28,877 nt of DNA from CAYVJW01 sp964451885 (lineage in GTDB: Bacteria > Patescibacteriota > Gracilibacteria > UBA4473): contig CAYVJW010000005.1 in assembly GCA_964451885.1 (NCBI GenBank), positions 1 to 28,877 on the forward strand, given 5' to 3'. The notes under the pieces were generated by a model. It saw only the letters and a list, made by a program, of their open reading frames with translations, was not told the origin of the DNA and searched no databases. The translations under genes and the position numbers were made by a program. How positions within the stretch are numbered: the first letter of the stretch is position 1; every line of letters begins with the position of its first letter. Positions 16,294 to 23,355 of this stretch are shown here, piece by piece.

Positions 16294-16367
16294 AATTTTA
16301 GCTGAAAACGTTGGGAAATGCAAAGAATATGGCTTGACAAAGAGCAGGGGTTTTGTGAGATTAAGAA

Positions 16368-16394
16368 TTAGCACTCTTTATACTAGAGTGCTAA
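16368..16394 (-). promoter_or_regulatory. Perfect CIRCE operator (HrcA binding site) of clpC
   Basis: TTAGCACTC (16368-16376), nine bases, GAGTGCTAA (16386-16394): an exact match to the CIRCE consensus. It overlaps the -10 region of the clpC promoter. Heat inactivation of HrcA would release transcription. Confidence 0.95.
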
Positions 16395-16407
16395 TTTTAA
16401 ATGTCAA
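16377..16407 (-). promoter_or_regulatory. clpC promoter
   Basis: Minus strand TTGACA (16402-16407). Two -10 readings exist: TAGTAT (16380-16385) after 16 bases or TATAAA (16377-16382) after 19. Both lie within CIRCE. The transcript would have a leader of about 135 bases to the chosen ATG, much longer than that of clpB. Confidence 0.65.
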
Positions 16408-16440
16408 GAAAACATATCCGTTTCCGACTTCCGCATTTTT

Positions 16441-17205
16441 TTAAACTTCCATACGAATAAAACTAATTAATTTCGCGTTCCCCAAATATTCCGCTACTGT
16501 CATGGATGGATCTTTTACAAATGGTTGGGAACTTAGTGCTTGTTCTGCGCAGAATTTTCTAATCTTGCCTTCGATGATTTTGTCGATGATTTGTTCTGGT
16601 TTGTCTTCGTTTTTCAATTGTTCACGATAAATTTCTTTTTCTTTATCAATTTCTTCTTCGGGAACATCTTCCGGATTTGCAACGTTTGGGGTCATAGCTA
16701 CAGTGTGCATGGCCACGTCTTTTGCTTTTTCTTTAGTACCTCCTTCTAGAGCAATTAAGGCTCCGAGCTTATTATTTGAGTGTACATAACCTGCTGCTGT
16801 ATTGCCTCCTTCCAGGATCTGAACATCATCTAAGGCAATATTTTCTCCTATTTCTTGGATTTTATCGGTTTTTATAGACTCGAATAATGTTTTTGTAGCT
16901 TCAATTCCTTCTTTTTCCGCTTTTTTAACAAGTTCTTCAACAAAACCCTGAAATGTTTCATTACGTGCGACAAAATCTGTTTCGCATAAGAGTTTTAAAA
17001 TAGCACGTCCGGAAATTGTTACTATTCCTTCGTGTGTTGATCGGCCGACTTTTTCGCCCGCTTTTGCTTCCCCCCGTTTCCTTAGGTTTTCAATGGCTTT
17101 TTCTAAGTCTCCGTTTGTTTCAGTAAGGGCTTTTTTACAGGCCATCATGCCGACTCCGGTTTTATCTCTGAGTTCTTTGACTAAGGTTGGTGAAATTTCT
17201 GTCAT
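16441..17205 (-). CDS. tsf: Translation elongation factor Ts
   Basis: Nucleotide exchange factor that regenerates EF-Tu-GTP. The N-terminal UBA-like domain (TEISPTLVKELRDKTGVGMMACKKAL, residues 2-27) matches the family signature LR..TGaGmmdcKKAL. The exchange core has CETDFVARNETF (the TDFVA motif that contacts EF-Tu), followed by two dimerisation subdomains and the closing PFVKDPSMTVAEYL. Length 254 is a little below the E. coli 283. It is downstream of rpsB as usual, but a small membrane-protein gene sits between them. A TATAAT is present just upstream, so tsf may also be transcribed on its own. Confidence 0.96.
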   Translation of the reverse strand: MTEISPTLVKELRDKTGVGMMACKKALTETNGDLEKAIENLRKRGEAKAGEKVGRSTHEGIVTISGRAILKLLCETDFVARNETFQGFVEELVKKAEKEGIEATKTLFESIKTDKIQEIGENIALDDVQILEGGNTAAGYVHSNNKLGALIALEGGTKEKAKDVAMHTVAMTPNVANPEDVPEEEIDKEKEIYREQLKNEDKPEQIIDKIIEGKIRKFCAEQALSSQPFVKDPSMTVAEYLGNAKLISFIRMEV

Positions 17206-17225
17206 TTTTTATTGATTATGATACT

Positions 17226-17231
17226 ATTATA
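17226..17231 (-). promoter_or_regulatory. Candidate -10 box before tsf
   Basis: TATAAT on the minus strand 20 bases before the tsf ATG, without a recognisable -35. In the same gap a four-pair stem closed by a C(TTCG)G tetraloop lies at about 17261-17272, upstream of this box. Weak evidence for a separate tsf start. Confidence 0.3.
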
Positions 17232-17307
17232 CACATTAAAGCAAATCCACATATAAATGTACCCCGAAGGGTGTGCAAGCTTACATGATTAATTGTTGAT
17301 AGTTTTT

Positions 17308-17766
17308 TTAGTCGAAGTCTAGCTTTCCCGCAATAATACATACTCCCGGTATTTTCCATAATTTACCTTGTACGGAATTGACTATTCCCAGGACAATAAG
17401 AATTATATAAAGTAAACCTATGATTAGAGATAGAAGAGTGTGTATTAATCCGAACAGGCTAAGTATCAAGTAACATATTGTTAGCACTAGTCCCTGTTTT
17501 CCATGAAATTGGCAGAATTTGGACTTTTGCTTTAGGACGAGTGGTAAGATACAAAAAAAACTAATATATCCGATTGCTGATAATGTTTTTTCTCCTTTAT
17601 TTAAGCCTCCTTCCGGTTCAGTGATTCCACTTTCCTTTGCTAATTCTTCATTGGCTTTATCCGTAGCTTTTGCTTCATCTATTTTTTCTGAAACCTTTTC
17701 CATAACTTCTGAATTTTTCTTTGATGATTCTTTTTTTTCATCGGTTCTTGTTTTTTCTTCTGCCAT
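17308..17766 (-). CDS. Small membrane protein, DUF4870/Tic20-like, with charged N-terminus
   Basis: A 152-residue protein with about 55 Lys/Glu/Ser-rich residues followed by three membrane helices (about 61-79, 91-111 and 113-133). The segment GYISFFCILPLVLKQKSKFCQFHGKQGLVL matches the pattern of DUF4870/Tic20-like proteins, which have a hydrophobic helix, a charged turn, then FHa(r/k)QGL. The function of the family is unknown. The gene lies between rpsB (36 bases upstream) and tsf (102 bases downstream), a place where most bacteria have nothing, so it is probably co-transcribed with rpsB. The family match rests on the FHGKQGLVL motif and the topology. Confidence 0.75.
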   Translation of the reverse strand: MAEEKTRTDEKKESSKKNSEVMEKVSEKIDEAKATDKANEELAKESGITEPEGGLNKGEKTLSAIGYISFFCILPLVLKQKSKFCQFHGKQGLVLTICYLILSLFGLIHTLLSLIIGLLYIILIVLGIVNSVQGKLWKIPGVCIIAGKLDFD

Positions 17767-17801
17767 TTTTTTATTTTTAAGAGATATATATTTGGATATT
17801 T

Positions 17802-18470
17802 TTAAAGAGGTTCAATTAATTTTTCTAATATGAGGTGAATTGATTTAATGGAATCATCATTTCCTGGAATTGGATAATCAATGCCTTCCGGATCTGCATT
17901 TGCATCTACGATGACTATTACTGGAATTCCAACATTACGAGATTCTTCAATGGCTAATTGGTCAGTGACCCCGTCTAGTATGATTGCAACATCCGGTTTT
18001 TTTCTCATTTCTGCAACCCCCGAGAAAGAGGCATCCAATTTTTCCAATTCTTTCTTGAAATTAGATACTTCTTTTTTGGTATATTTTTGAATTTCGTTGT
18101 TTTCGAATTGAGACTTAAGATTTAAATAATAATCTATGCGTTTTCTAATCTCCTTAAAATTAGTAAGCAATCCGGGAATCCATTTTTGATTAACGTAATA
18201 ATGGTTTGTTTGAGGGACTTGGGATTGGATTTCTAACGATATTTGAGGTTTTGTTCCGACAAATATAACTTTTCCGTTTTTAGTTTTTATAGAAGAAAGG
18301 AAATTTTGCGCTTTTTTTAGGCTTTCAAGTGTTTTTTCAAGATCAAAAATATAGATTCCGTTTTGTTTTGTAAAAAGATATGGTTTCATTTTAGGGTTCC
18401 ATCTTGATGGTTTGTGTCCGATATGAACCAAGTTTTTGAATAATTCTTTTATTGTCATTGTTGCTTTCAT
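17802..18470 (-). CDS. rpsB: 30S ribosomal protein S2 (uS2)
   Basis: Component of the small subunit that joins late in assembly and anchors S1 in many bacteria. Family features: LVHIGHKPSRWNPKMKPYLF (N-terminal signature), NGIYIFDLEKTLESLKKA, KVIFVGTKPQ, the WIPGLLTNFKEIRKRI motif (GG.LTN..t...si), PDVAIILDGVTDQLAIEESRNVGIP and the closing IPGNDDSIKSIHLILEKL. Length 222 is close to normal. An in-frame ATG four codons in (MTIKELFKN) is nearly as good a start. It is preceded by a 464-base noncoding gap with a promoter-like site and a distant perfect Shine-Dalgarno sequence. Confidence 0.97.
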   Translation of the reverse strand: MKATMTIKELFKNLVHIGHKPSRWNPKMKPYLFTKQNGIYIFDLEKTLESLKKAQNFLSSIKTKNGKVIFVGTKPQISLEIQSQVPQTNHYYVNQKWIPGLLTNFKEIRKRIDYYLNLKSQFENNEIQKYTKKEVSNFKKELEKLDASFSGVAEMRKKPDVAIILDGVTDQLAIEESRNVGIPVIVIVDANADPEGIDYPIPGNDDSIKSIHLILEKLIEPL

Positions 18471-18509
18471 TATCGCATTAGCTTAACAAACATGTGAAAA
18501 TCAATTTGG

Positions 18510-18537
18510 ATTTTAGTAAAAAATAGCTTTTGTGCAA
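18510..18537 (-). promoter_or_regulatory. Candidate rpsB promoter
   Basis: Minus strand TTGCAC (18532-18537), 16 bases, TAAAAT (18510-18515), about 40 bases before the rpsB ATG. It has the same TTGCA-type -35 as the rplS and pilN candidates. Confidence 0.45.
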
Positions 18538-18628
18538 ATTTTTTTATTGTAATCTTTTACACCTCCTATAATTTGTAAATGGTTCAAAGATTGAAAATAG
18601 TAGCTACTATTAAGAATTTTTGATTGTC

Positions 18629-18682
18629 AATTGGCGATTTATTGAAATAAATTTAAAAATCAGAAATTACAAATTGGCGATT
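18629..18682. repeat. Two copies of AATTGGCGATT
   Basis: The 11-base sequence occurs at 18629-18639 and 18672-18682, 43 bases apart start to start, about four helical turns. The second copy lies in the loop of an inverted pair. It could be a paired regulator site for the divergent genes, but no known operator matches. Confidence 0.35.
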
Positions 18683-18934
18683 CTGATATAAGGCCCTTTT
18701 GTTAAGTATTTTAATCATAAATTATTCTTGTTTTGAGTAATAAAATTACTCATTATGTTTATTTCGAATAAAAAAATTGTTCTTTAGTGAGAAAAAATAA
18801 GGTTCAAGAAGTTTTTTTTAGTTCATTTTTTTGGCTTAAATAAGCTAAAAGTTGATTTATTTGAAAATAAAATGTTGACTTTTTCTTATAAAACGAATAA
18901 GTTTTTTATACTTTAATGTGTTTGTGCAATTAAG

Positions 18935-19510
18935 ATGCTCAAAAAAATTTTTGGTTCCGGGACGCGTGTTAAGCTTTTTCGCCAGTTTTTAATGAATCCT
19001 CAGGATGAATTTTTTATTCGTGAATTAACCAGGATTTTGGATGAGCAAATAAATTCTCTTCGACGAGAACTTCAAAATTTGGAAGCTATCGGAATGTTGA
19101 GATCACGGGATCGAAATAGAAAGAAATATTATCAAATAAATCCTCATTTCCTTTTACTTCATGAGGTTACAAACCTTGTTCGAAAGACAAATCCGTCTGG
19201 TCAGATGTTATTAAAAAAACTATCTAAGTTGGGAGTAGTTGATTTACTTATCTTAACTGGTACTTTTATAAAACAAGAGGGAGGTAATGTTGATATATTT
19301 ATTGTTGGACAGATAGAAAAAGAAGATTTAGAAAAGTTTATTGAAGAAAATTTTCCTGAAAAGAATTTAAAATATGTTTTAATGTCGCGTGAGGATTTTT
19401 TATATCGCCTCACATTAAAAGATAATTTTGTTAATAGTATTTTTAAAAATAAGGATAATTTGATCTTAAAAAATAAAATCAAGAAATATACTGAACATAT
19501 GTTGAGTTAA
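18935..19510 (+). CDS. Winged-helix protein with degenerate nucleotidyltransferase-like domain
   Basis: Residues 1-75 form a winged helix: a GSGTRVKLFRQFLMNP start, FFIRELTRILDEQINSLRRELQNLE as helix-turn-helix with recognition helix, and GMLRSRDRNRKKYYQINP as the wing. Residues 95-150 resemble the minimal nucleotidyltransferase (MNT) fold (VDLLILTGTF, NVDIFIVGQIEKEDLEKFIEENFP, then YVLMSREDFLYRL). In active enzymes the pattern is GS followed by DxD; here it reads GT and NVD, so the first Asp is lost and the enzyme is probably inactive. Such wHTH-NTase proteins are known in bacteria and archaea and are usually thought to be regulators or toxin-antitoxin relatives. It sits between divergent rpsB and co-oriented rplS. 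DNA targets are unknown. Confidence 0.75.
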   Translation: MLKKIFGSGTRVKLFRQFLMNPQDEFFIRELTRILDEQINSLRRELQNLEAIGMLRSRDRNRKKYYQINPHFLLLHEVTNLVRKTNPSGQMLLKKLSKLGVVDLLILTGTFIKQEGGNVDIFIVGQIEKEDLEKFIEENFPEKNLKYVLMSREDFLYRLTLKDNFVNSIFKNKDNLILKNKIKKYTEHMLS

Positions 19511-19529
19511 GGGGCTTCAACAAAAAGAT

Positions 19530-19557
19530 TTGCATTAATAATATGTATCCATATAAT
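19530..19557 (+). promoter_or_regulatory. rplS promoter
   Basis: TTGCAT (19530-19535), 16 bases, TATAAT (19552-19557), ending 15 bases before the ATG at 19573. The leader would be very short and has no Shine-Dalgarno sequence. Confidence 0.55.
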
Positions 19558-19572
19558 TTTCATGTTTTTTAA

Positions 19573-20094
19573 ATGTCCATGATTAATTTAATACATAACT
19601 TTTCGAGAAAATTTTGTAAGCCTGATGTTCCTGATTTGAAAACCGGGTATCAGGTTCGTGTTTATCAGAAGGTTAAAGAGGGGAATAAGGAACGGGTACA
19701 AATATTTGAGGGTATTATTATAGGAAAAAATTCAGGTTATTCCGCAGAGGAAACATTTACAGTACGTAAGATTTCTGAAGGGATAGGAGTAGAGAAAGTT
19801 TTTCCGGTTCATTTATCCAGTATTGAAAAAATTGAAGTGGTTCGTGCGCATAAAGTTCGTCGTGCGAGGCTTAATTATTTGAGGGAATTATCTGGAAAGG
19901 CACTCCGTTTGAAAGAAGTGCCGCTGAAATTAAGAAAAAAGGAATTTGTAGAGGTTTCTGTAGGAGAGTATAAAAAAGAAGAGAATAAGAAAGTTGAGAA
20001 TGAAGAAAAGCTAGAAGAAAAGGCTAAAAATGAGTTTGAAGTTAAAGCAGAGGAGGAGGTGAAGGAAAAAGCAGAAGAAGGAGAAAATAAGTAA
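19573..20094 (+). CDS. rplS: 50S ribosomal protein L19 (bL19) with acidic/basic C-terminal tail
   Basis: Large-subunit protein at the subunit interface. The core fits bL19: FCKPDVPDLKTGYQVRVYQKVKEG, then RVQIFEGIIIGKNSGYSAEETFTVRKISEGIGVEKVFPVHLSSIEKIEVVR and the RRARLNYLRELSGKALRLKE ending. The core ends at about residue 118; the remaining 55 residues are Glu/Lys/Val-rich (EVSVGEYKKEENKK onward) and are absent from typical 115-residue bL19, so they probably extend from the ribosome surface. The second ATG, two codons downstream, is an alternative start. The gene has its own promoter-like site and is followed by pcrA after 136 bases. The usual neighbours rpsP, rimM and trmD are missing here. 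Confidence 0.95.
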   Translation: MSMINLIHNFSRKFCKPDVPDLKTGYQVRVYQKVKEGNKERVQIFEGIIIGKNSGYSAEETFTVRKISEGIGVEKVFPVHLSSIEKIEVVRAHKVRRARLNYLRELSGKALRLKEVPLKLRKKEFVEVSVGEYKKEENKKVENEEKLEEKAKNEFEVKAEEEVKEKAEEGENK

Positions 20095-20137
20095 GTTAAT
20101 GCTATATTTTAGGAAGTTCATTCTTGTATGATGGTTT

Positions 20138-20161
20138 TTAAATGGTTAAATGGCTGAATGG
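20138..20161 (+). repeat. Three tandem eight-base repeats
   Basis: TTAAATGG, TTAAATGG, CTGAATGG in direct succession in the rplS-pcrA gap: two exact copies and one with two changes. Short and possibly accidental. Confidence 0.4.
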
Positions 20162-20199
20162 TTATGAAGTCTAAAAGGGGGAGTTTTGGTAGTAGCTAT

Positions 20200-20226
20200 T
20201 TAACAATTAGTCATTTAATTTGTTAA
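20200..20226 (+). repeat. Inverted repeat just before pcrA
   Basis: TTAACAATTA (20200-20209) pairs with TAATTTGTTAA (20216-20226) except for one bulged T, leaving a six-base loop. It ends four bases before the pcrA ATG, so in RNA it could cover the initiation region; as DNA it could be an operator. Confidence 0.45.
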
Positions 20227-20230
20227 TTCC

Positions 20231-22483
20231 ATGCCTGATTTTATTCTTTCTTCTCTTAATCCTCGACAAAAAGACGCTGTTTCCGTTCTTTCCGGGCCAT
20301 TATTGATATTAGCGGGAGCTGGAAGTGGTAAGACGAAAGTACTAACTCATCGTATTGCGAATTTGATTGGTAATGGAGTATTGCCTAATGAGATTTTGGC
20401 AGTAACATTTACGAATAAGGCGGCAAAAGAGATGGAGGGACGTATTGATAAGTTGCTTGCTAAGTCCGTGTCCAAAATTCCATTTGCCTCTCCATCGGTT
20501 ATTTCAGGGGGGAAAAGTAGACCATCTGTAGGTACTTTTCATGCTACTTGTGTTCGAATTTTACGAGCTGATATTGAAAATATTAATATGGGATTAAATT
20601 CTAATTTTGTGATTTTTGACACAGGGGATACTCAAAGCTTGATGAAAATAATAATGAAGGAAAAGTGTATTGATGAAAAAGAATTCAGATTGAGAGCCGT
20701 ACTTTCTCATATTTCCGATGCGAAAAATCAGCTTTTGCCTTCAAGGGAATATGAGGATTCTGTTGAAGTTAATAAGTTCACAAAAGTTATAAAAATTCTT
20801 TATCCAGTTTATCAAAAGCGGCTAAGAGAGCATAATGCATTGGATTTTGACGATTTATTGCAAAAAACGGTTGAGTTATTTGAGCGGTGTCCGGAGGTAT
20901 TGGAAAAATATCGAAATAAGTGGTCACATTTATTGGTTGATGAGTATCAGGATACGAATTTTGCGCAATATCGTTTTGTTCGGCTTTTGGCTGATAAACA
21001 TCAAAATTTATGTGTGGTAGGGGATGATCATCAGTCTATTTATTCTTTTCGTGGAGCTGATTATCGAAATATTCTTGAGTTTGAAAAGGATTTTTCTCAT
21101 GCAAAGGTAATCAAGCTTGAACAAAATTATAGATCAACATCGAATATTTTAGAAAATGCGAATTGTTTAATTCGGCATAATGAAACTGGCCGGGAAAAAA
21201 ATCTCTGGACTGATAATTGTGAGGGGGAGAGAGTTAGTGTGATAGAGGTTATTGATGAAAAGGATGAGGGACGGCTAATTACTGAAAAAATTCATGATTT
21301 AATGGAATTGGATGATACAAGATATTCTGATTTTGCGGTTCTTTATAGAATGAATGCTCAATCTCGTGTTTTGGAGGAGAGTTTTATGAGAAATCAGATT
21401 CCTTATCAGATTATAGGAGGAACGCGATTTTTTGATCGTAAGGAAATAAAAGAGGTGATTGCTTATTTGAGGCTTATTTTTAATTCTCGTGATGATGTTT
21501 CTTTTCTGAGAATTATTAATATACCTTCTCGAAAGCTTGGAAAAACTTCTGTTGATATTTTGTGGAAATATGCGGAAAATTATTCTATGTCTTTGTTTGA
21601 GGTTTTATCGGCTGTAGATGAGATCGAAGAACTTTCTGAATCAAAAAAGGCAATATTAAAAGAATTTCAAAAATTAATTTCTGATCTTCAGGTTATAATT
21701 AGAATAGAGCCTATTTCAATTTTGTTGGATAAATTAATTAAAAAGATAGAATTTTATAAATTTTTGGAAGATGGGACTCCAGAAGGGGAAGCGCGGATTC
21801 AAAATGTAAGGGAACTTTTTTCGGTGGCCACTAAATATGATTCGGCTGAGAATTCTTTAGCGGCTTTTTTAGAAGGGGTGGCTCTTATTTCTGATTTAGA
21901 TAATCATGACTCGTCTGTTGATTGTGTGACGCTCATGACGATTCATGCTTCAAAGGGGTTAGAGTTTCCGGTTATTTTTTTACCGGGCTGGGAGGAAGGG
22001 ATTTTCCCGAGTTCAAATACTCAGTTTTCTTTTGAAGGGTTGGAAGAAGAACGTCGGTTGGCTTATGTGGCTCTCACACGAGCGGAAAAGAAATGTTTTA
22101 TTTTCCATGCTAGGCAAAGGATGCTTTTTGGAAAAACGGATTATTCGTCTCCTTCTAAATTTTTGGGGGAAATGAATGATGAATGTATTGATAAGCAATC
22201 TTTTAGCGGGGATTCAGGGATTTATGGCCGTAGCAGGGGAATGTCCAAGATTTCTTCGCTTGATTCTTTACGACAGCCGAAAACCAGGTCGGAAGCGATT
22301 TTTGGTATTCCGGGGAATGAAACAGAATATGCAATTTCAGACCGTATTTGTCATGCAGAATTTGGAGAGGGGACGGTGATTCAGATTTCTGGGGATGTTC
22401 TGACAGTGGCTTTTTCGGGGAAGGGGATTCAGAAGATAGTAGCGTCTGTGGCGCCGATAGAGAAAGTGGGGAATGAGGTATAG
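20231..22483 (+). CDS. pcrA: ATP-dependent DNA helicase PcrA/UvrD
   Basis: Superfamily 1A 3'-5' helicase used in nucleotide excision and mismatch repair and in removing RecA filaments. All motifs are visible: Q motif LNPRQKDAV, Walker A AGAGSGKT (28-35), VTFTNKAAKEM (Ia), LLVDEYQDTN with D237 (II), VVGDDHQSIYSFRGAD (III), LEQNYRST (IV), TLMTIHASKGLEFPVIFLPGWEEGIFP (V) and EERRLAYVALTRA (VI). The C-terminal segment ICHAEFGEGTVIQISGDVLTVAF is the Tudor-like domain that binds RNA polymerase in PcrA/UvrD. Length 750 is typical. The gene is convergent with the pilus operon, with 14 bases between the stops and no terminator seen. The uvrD name would be equally acceptable. Confidence 0.96.
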   Translation: MPDFILSSLNPRQKDAVSVLSGPLLILAGAGSGKTKVLTHRIANLIGNGVLPNEILAVTFTNKAAKEMEGRIDKLLAKSVSKIPFASPSVISGGKSRPSVGTFHATCVRILRADIENINMGLNSNFVIFDTGDTQSLMKIIMKEKCIDEKEFRLRAVLSHISDAKNQLLPSREYEDSVEVNKFTKVIKILYPVYQKRLREHNALDFDDLLQKTVELFERCPEVLEKYRNKWSHLLVDEYQDTNFAQYRFVRLLADKHQNLCVVGDDHQSIYSFRGADYRNILEFEKDFSHAKVIKLEQNYRSTSNILENANCLIRHNETGREKNLWTDNCEGERVSVIEVIDEKDEGRLITEKIHDLMELDDTRYSDFAVLYRMNAQSRVLEESFMRNQIPYQIIGGTRFFDRKEIKEVIAYLRLIFNSRDDVSFLRIINIPSRKLGKTSVDILWKYAENYSMSLFEVLSAVDEIEELSESKKAILKEFQKLISDLQVIIRIEPISILLDKLIKKIEFYKFLEDGTPEGEARIQNVRELFSVATKYDSAENSLAAFLEGVALISDLDNHDSSVDCVTLMTIHASKGLEFPVIFLPGWEEGIFPSSNTQFSFEGLEEERRLAYVALTRAEKKCFIFHARQRMLFGKTDYSSPSKFLGEMNDECIDKQSFSGDSGIYGRSRGMSKISSLDSLRQPKTRSEAIFGIPGNETEYAISDRICHAEFGEGTVIQISGDVLTVAFSGKGIQKIVASVAPIEKVGNEV

Positions 22484-22497
22484 AGTTTTGGTTTGTT

Positions 22498-23355
22498 TTA
22501 TTCCGAATGGAACAATACGAAATCAAATAACGTTCCTAGTTTTTTTTGTGAATAGTTGAACTTTACTATTTTTGAGCGAGAACTGGCAGAACCTATGGAA
22601 GTTACGGTAGTTATTGCTGGGGGCATTCCTGTGATTTGTTCCGGTATTTCGGGAGGGTCTGTGTTTGTGAATGTGAAATGAAGTTCATGTCCTTCTGTTT
22701 CGCTTAAGTTTGTGGCTGAAAAAAAGCAGGATCTTTTGTTATCTGGATCTGTAAGGGTATCGAAAAAATCTGAAATACGTTTATTGGAGATAGAATTTCC
22801 ATTTTCGTCTATGAATGTTCCTTGTTGATTTGTAAAATTATTATAATTACTTATTTCTAATACATTTTGTATTGAAATAGTTTTATCGTTTTTCTGGCAT
22901 AGAATTTTCCATTGCCAGGAAACATCAGCCGAAACTGTAGAGGGTCTTTCTACATTTAAGTTCCAGTTTAAAACCGGATGTAAATCTGATGTAGCAGACG
23001 TATTAATATCTTTCTTAAGTCTAAATTTAGCATTTTCTTTTGGAGGGAGGTCGAATTTGAATGATTTTATTAAATTATTTATAGTAAGATTAGCTTTTGC
23101 TCCGGTTTCATTAATAAAATCTTCTATCTTATAATCTTTTATATTTTCTACAGGCTCATTTTTTAGAGCTATAAGCGCTTTTTCGACTCCCGATTCTGCG
23201 GCAAAATAGGCTCGTTCCGTAAAAAGCAGATCGGATGAAAATTGTATTTCTTTAGCAAGAATTTTGAGTAGGCCTACTCCTGCAGTTAACACAATTGTTC
23301 CGAAAATGAATGCAATGATGAGTGCAAAACCGGAATTTTTTATTCTAATTTTCAT
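22498..23355 (-). CDS. PilX/GspK-like minor pilin component
   Basis: Last gene of the pilus operon. The N-terminus has a short basic leader MKIRIKNSG followed by the hydrophobic helix FALIIAFIFGTIVLTAGVGLL (about 10-30), consistent with prepilin peptidase cleavage after G9, and then AYFAAESGVEKALIAL, the AExG pattern of PilX/GspK-type proteins. The Glu at +5 that other prepilins have is missing, as in that group. The remaining 230 residues are a divergent globular domain with two Cys in the later half (ILCQKNDK, RSCFFSATN). It would help to prime pilus assembly. Its ATG overlaps the stop of the preceding gene by one base. Confidence 0.8.
   Translation of the reverse strand: MKIRIKNSGFALIIAFIFGTIVLTAGVGLLKILAKEIQFSSDLLFTERAYFAAESGVEKALIALKNEPVENIKDYKIEDFINETGAKANLTINNLIKSFKFDLPPKENAKFRLKKDINTSATSDLHPVLNWNLNVERPSTVSADVSWQWKILCQKNDKTISIQNVLEISNYNNFTNQQGTFIDENGNSISNKRISDFFDTLTDPDNKRSCFFSATNLSETEGHELHFTFTNTDPPEIPEQITGMPPAITTVTSIGSASSRSKIVKFNYSQKKLGTLFDFVLFHSE

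Larger units (their letters stand above)
18471..18934. other. 464-base AT-rich divergent intergenic region
   Basis: No gene is supported. It holds the probable rpsB promoter, an orphan AGGAGGTGT on the minus strand (about 18560-18568), a direct repeat of AATTGGCGATT at 18629-18639 and 18672-18682, and a seven-base inverted pair (ATCAGAA/TTCTGAT) around the second copy. A TTGACT at 18875 and a TATACT at 18907 lie before the 18935 gene but are spaced too far apart to pair. Confidence 0.6.

Noticed and set aside
16233..16340. 36-residue N-terminal extension of ClpC from a TTG start
   Set aside because: The Clp N-domain begins at the ATG at 16232; the extension overlaps the AT palindrome in the leader and has no family similarity.
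18560..18568. Plus-strand CACCTCCT resembling the 3' end of 16S rRNA
   Set aside because: No other 16S sequence is nearby; it is more simply an AGGAGG on the minus strand.
20731..20743. 13-base match (GCTTTTGCCTTCA) to one arm of the 11416 palindrome
   Set aside because: It lies in normal pcrA coding sequence without the second arm; a chance match is the simplest explanation.
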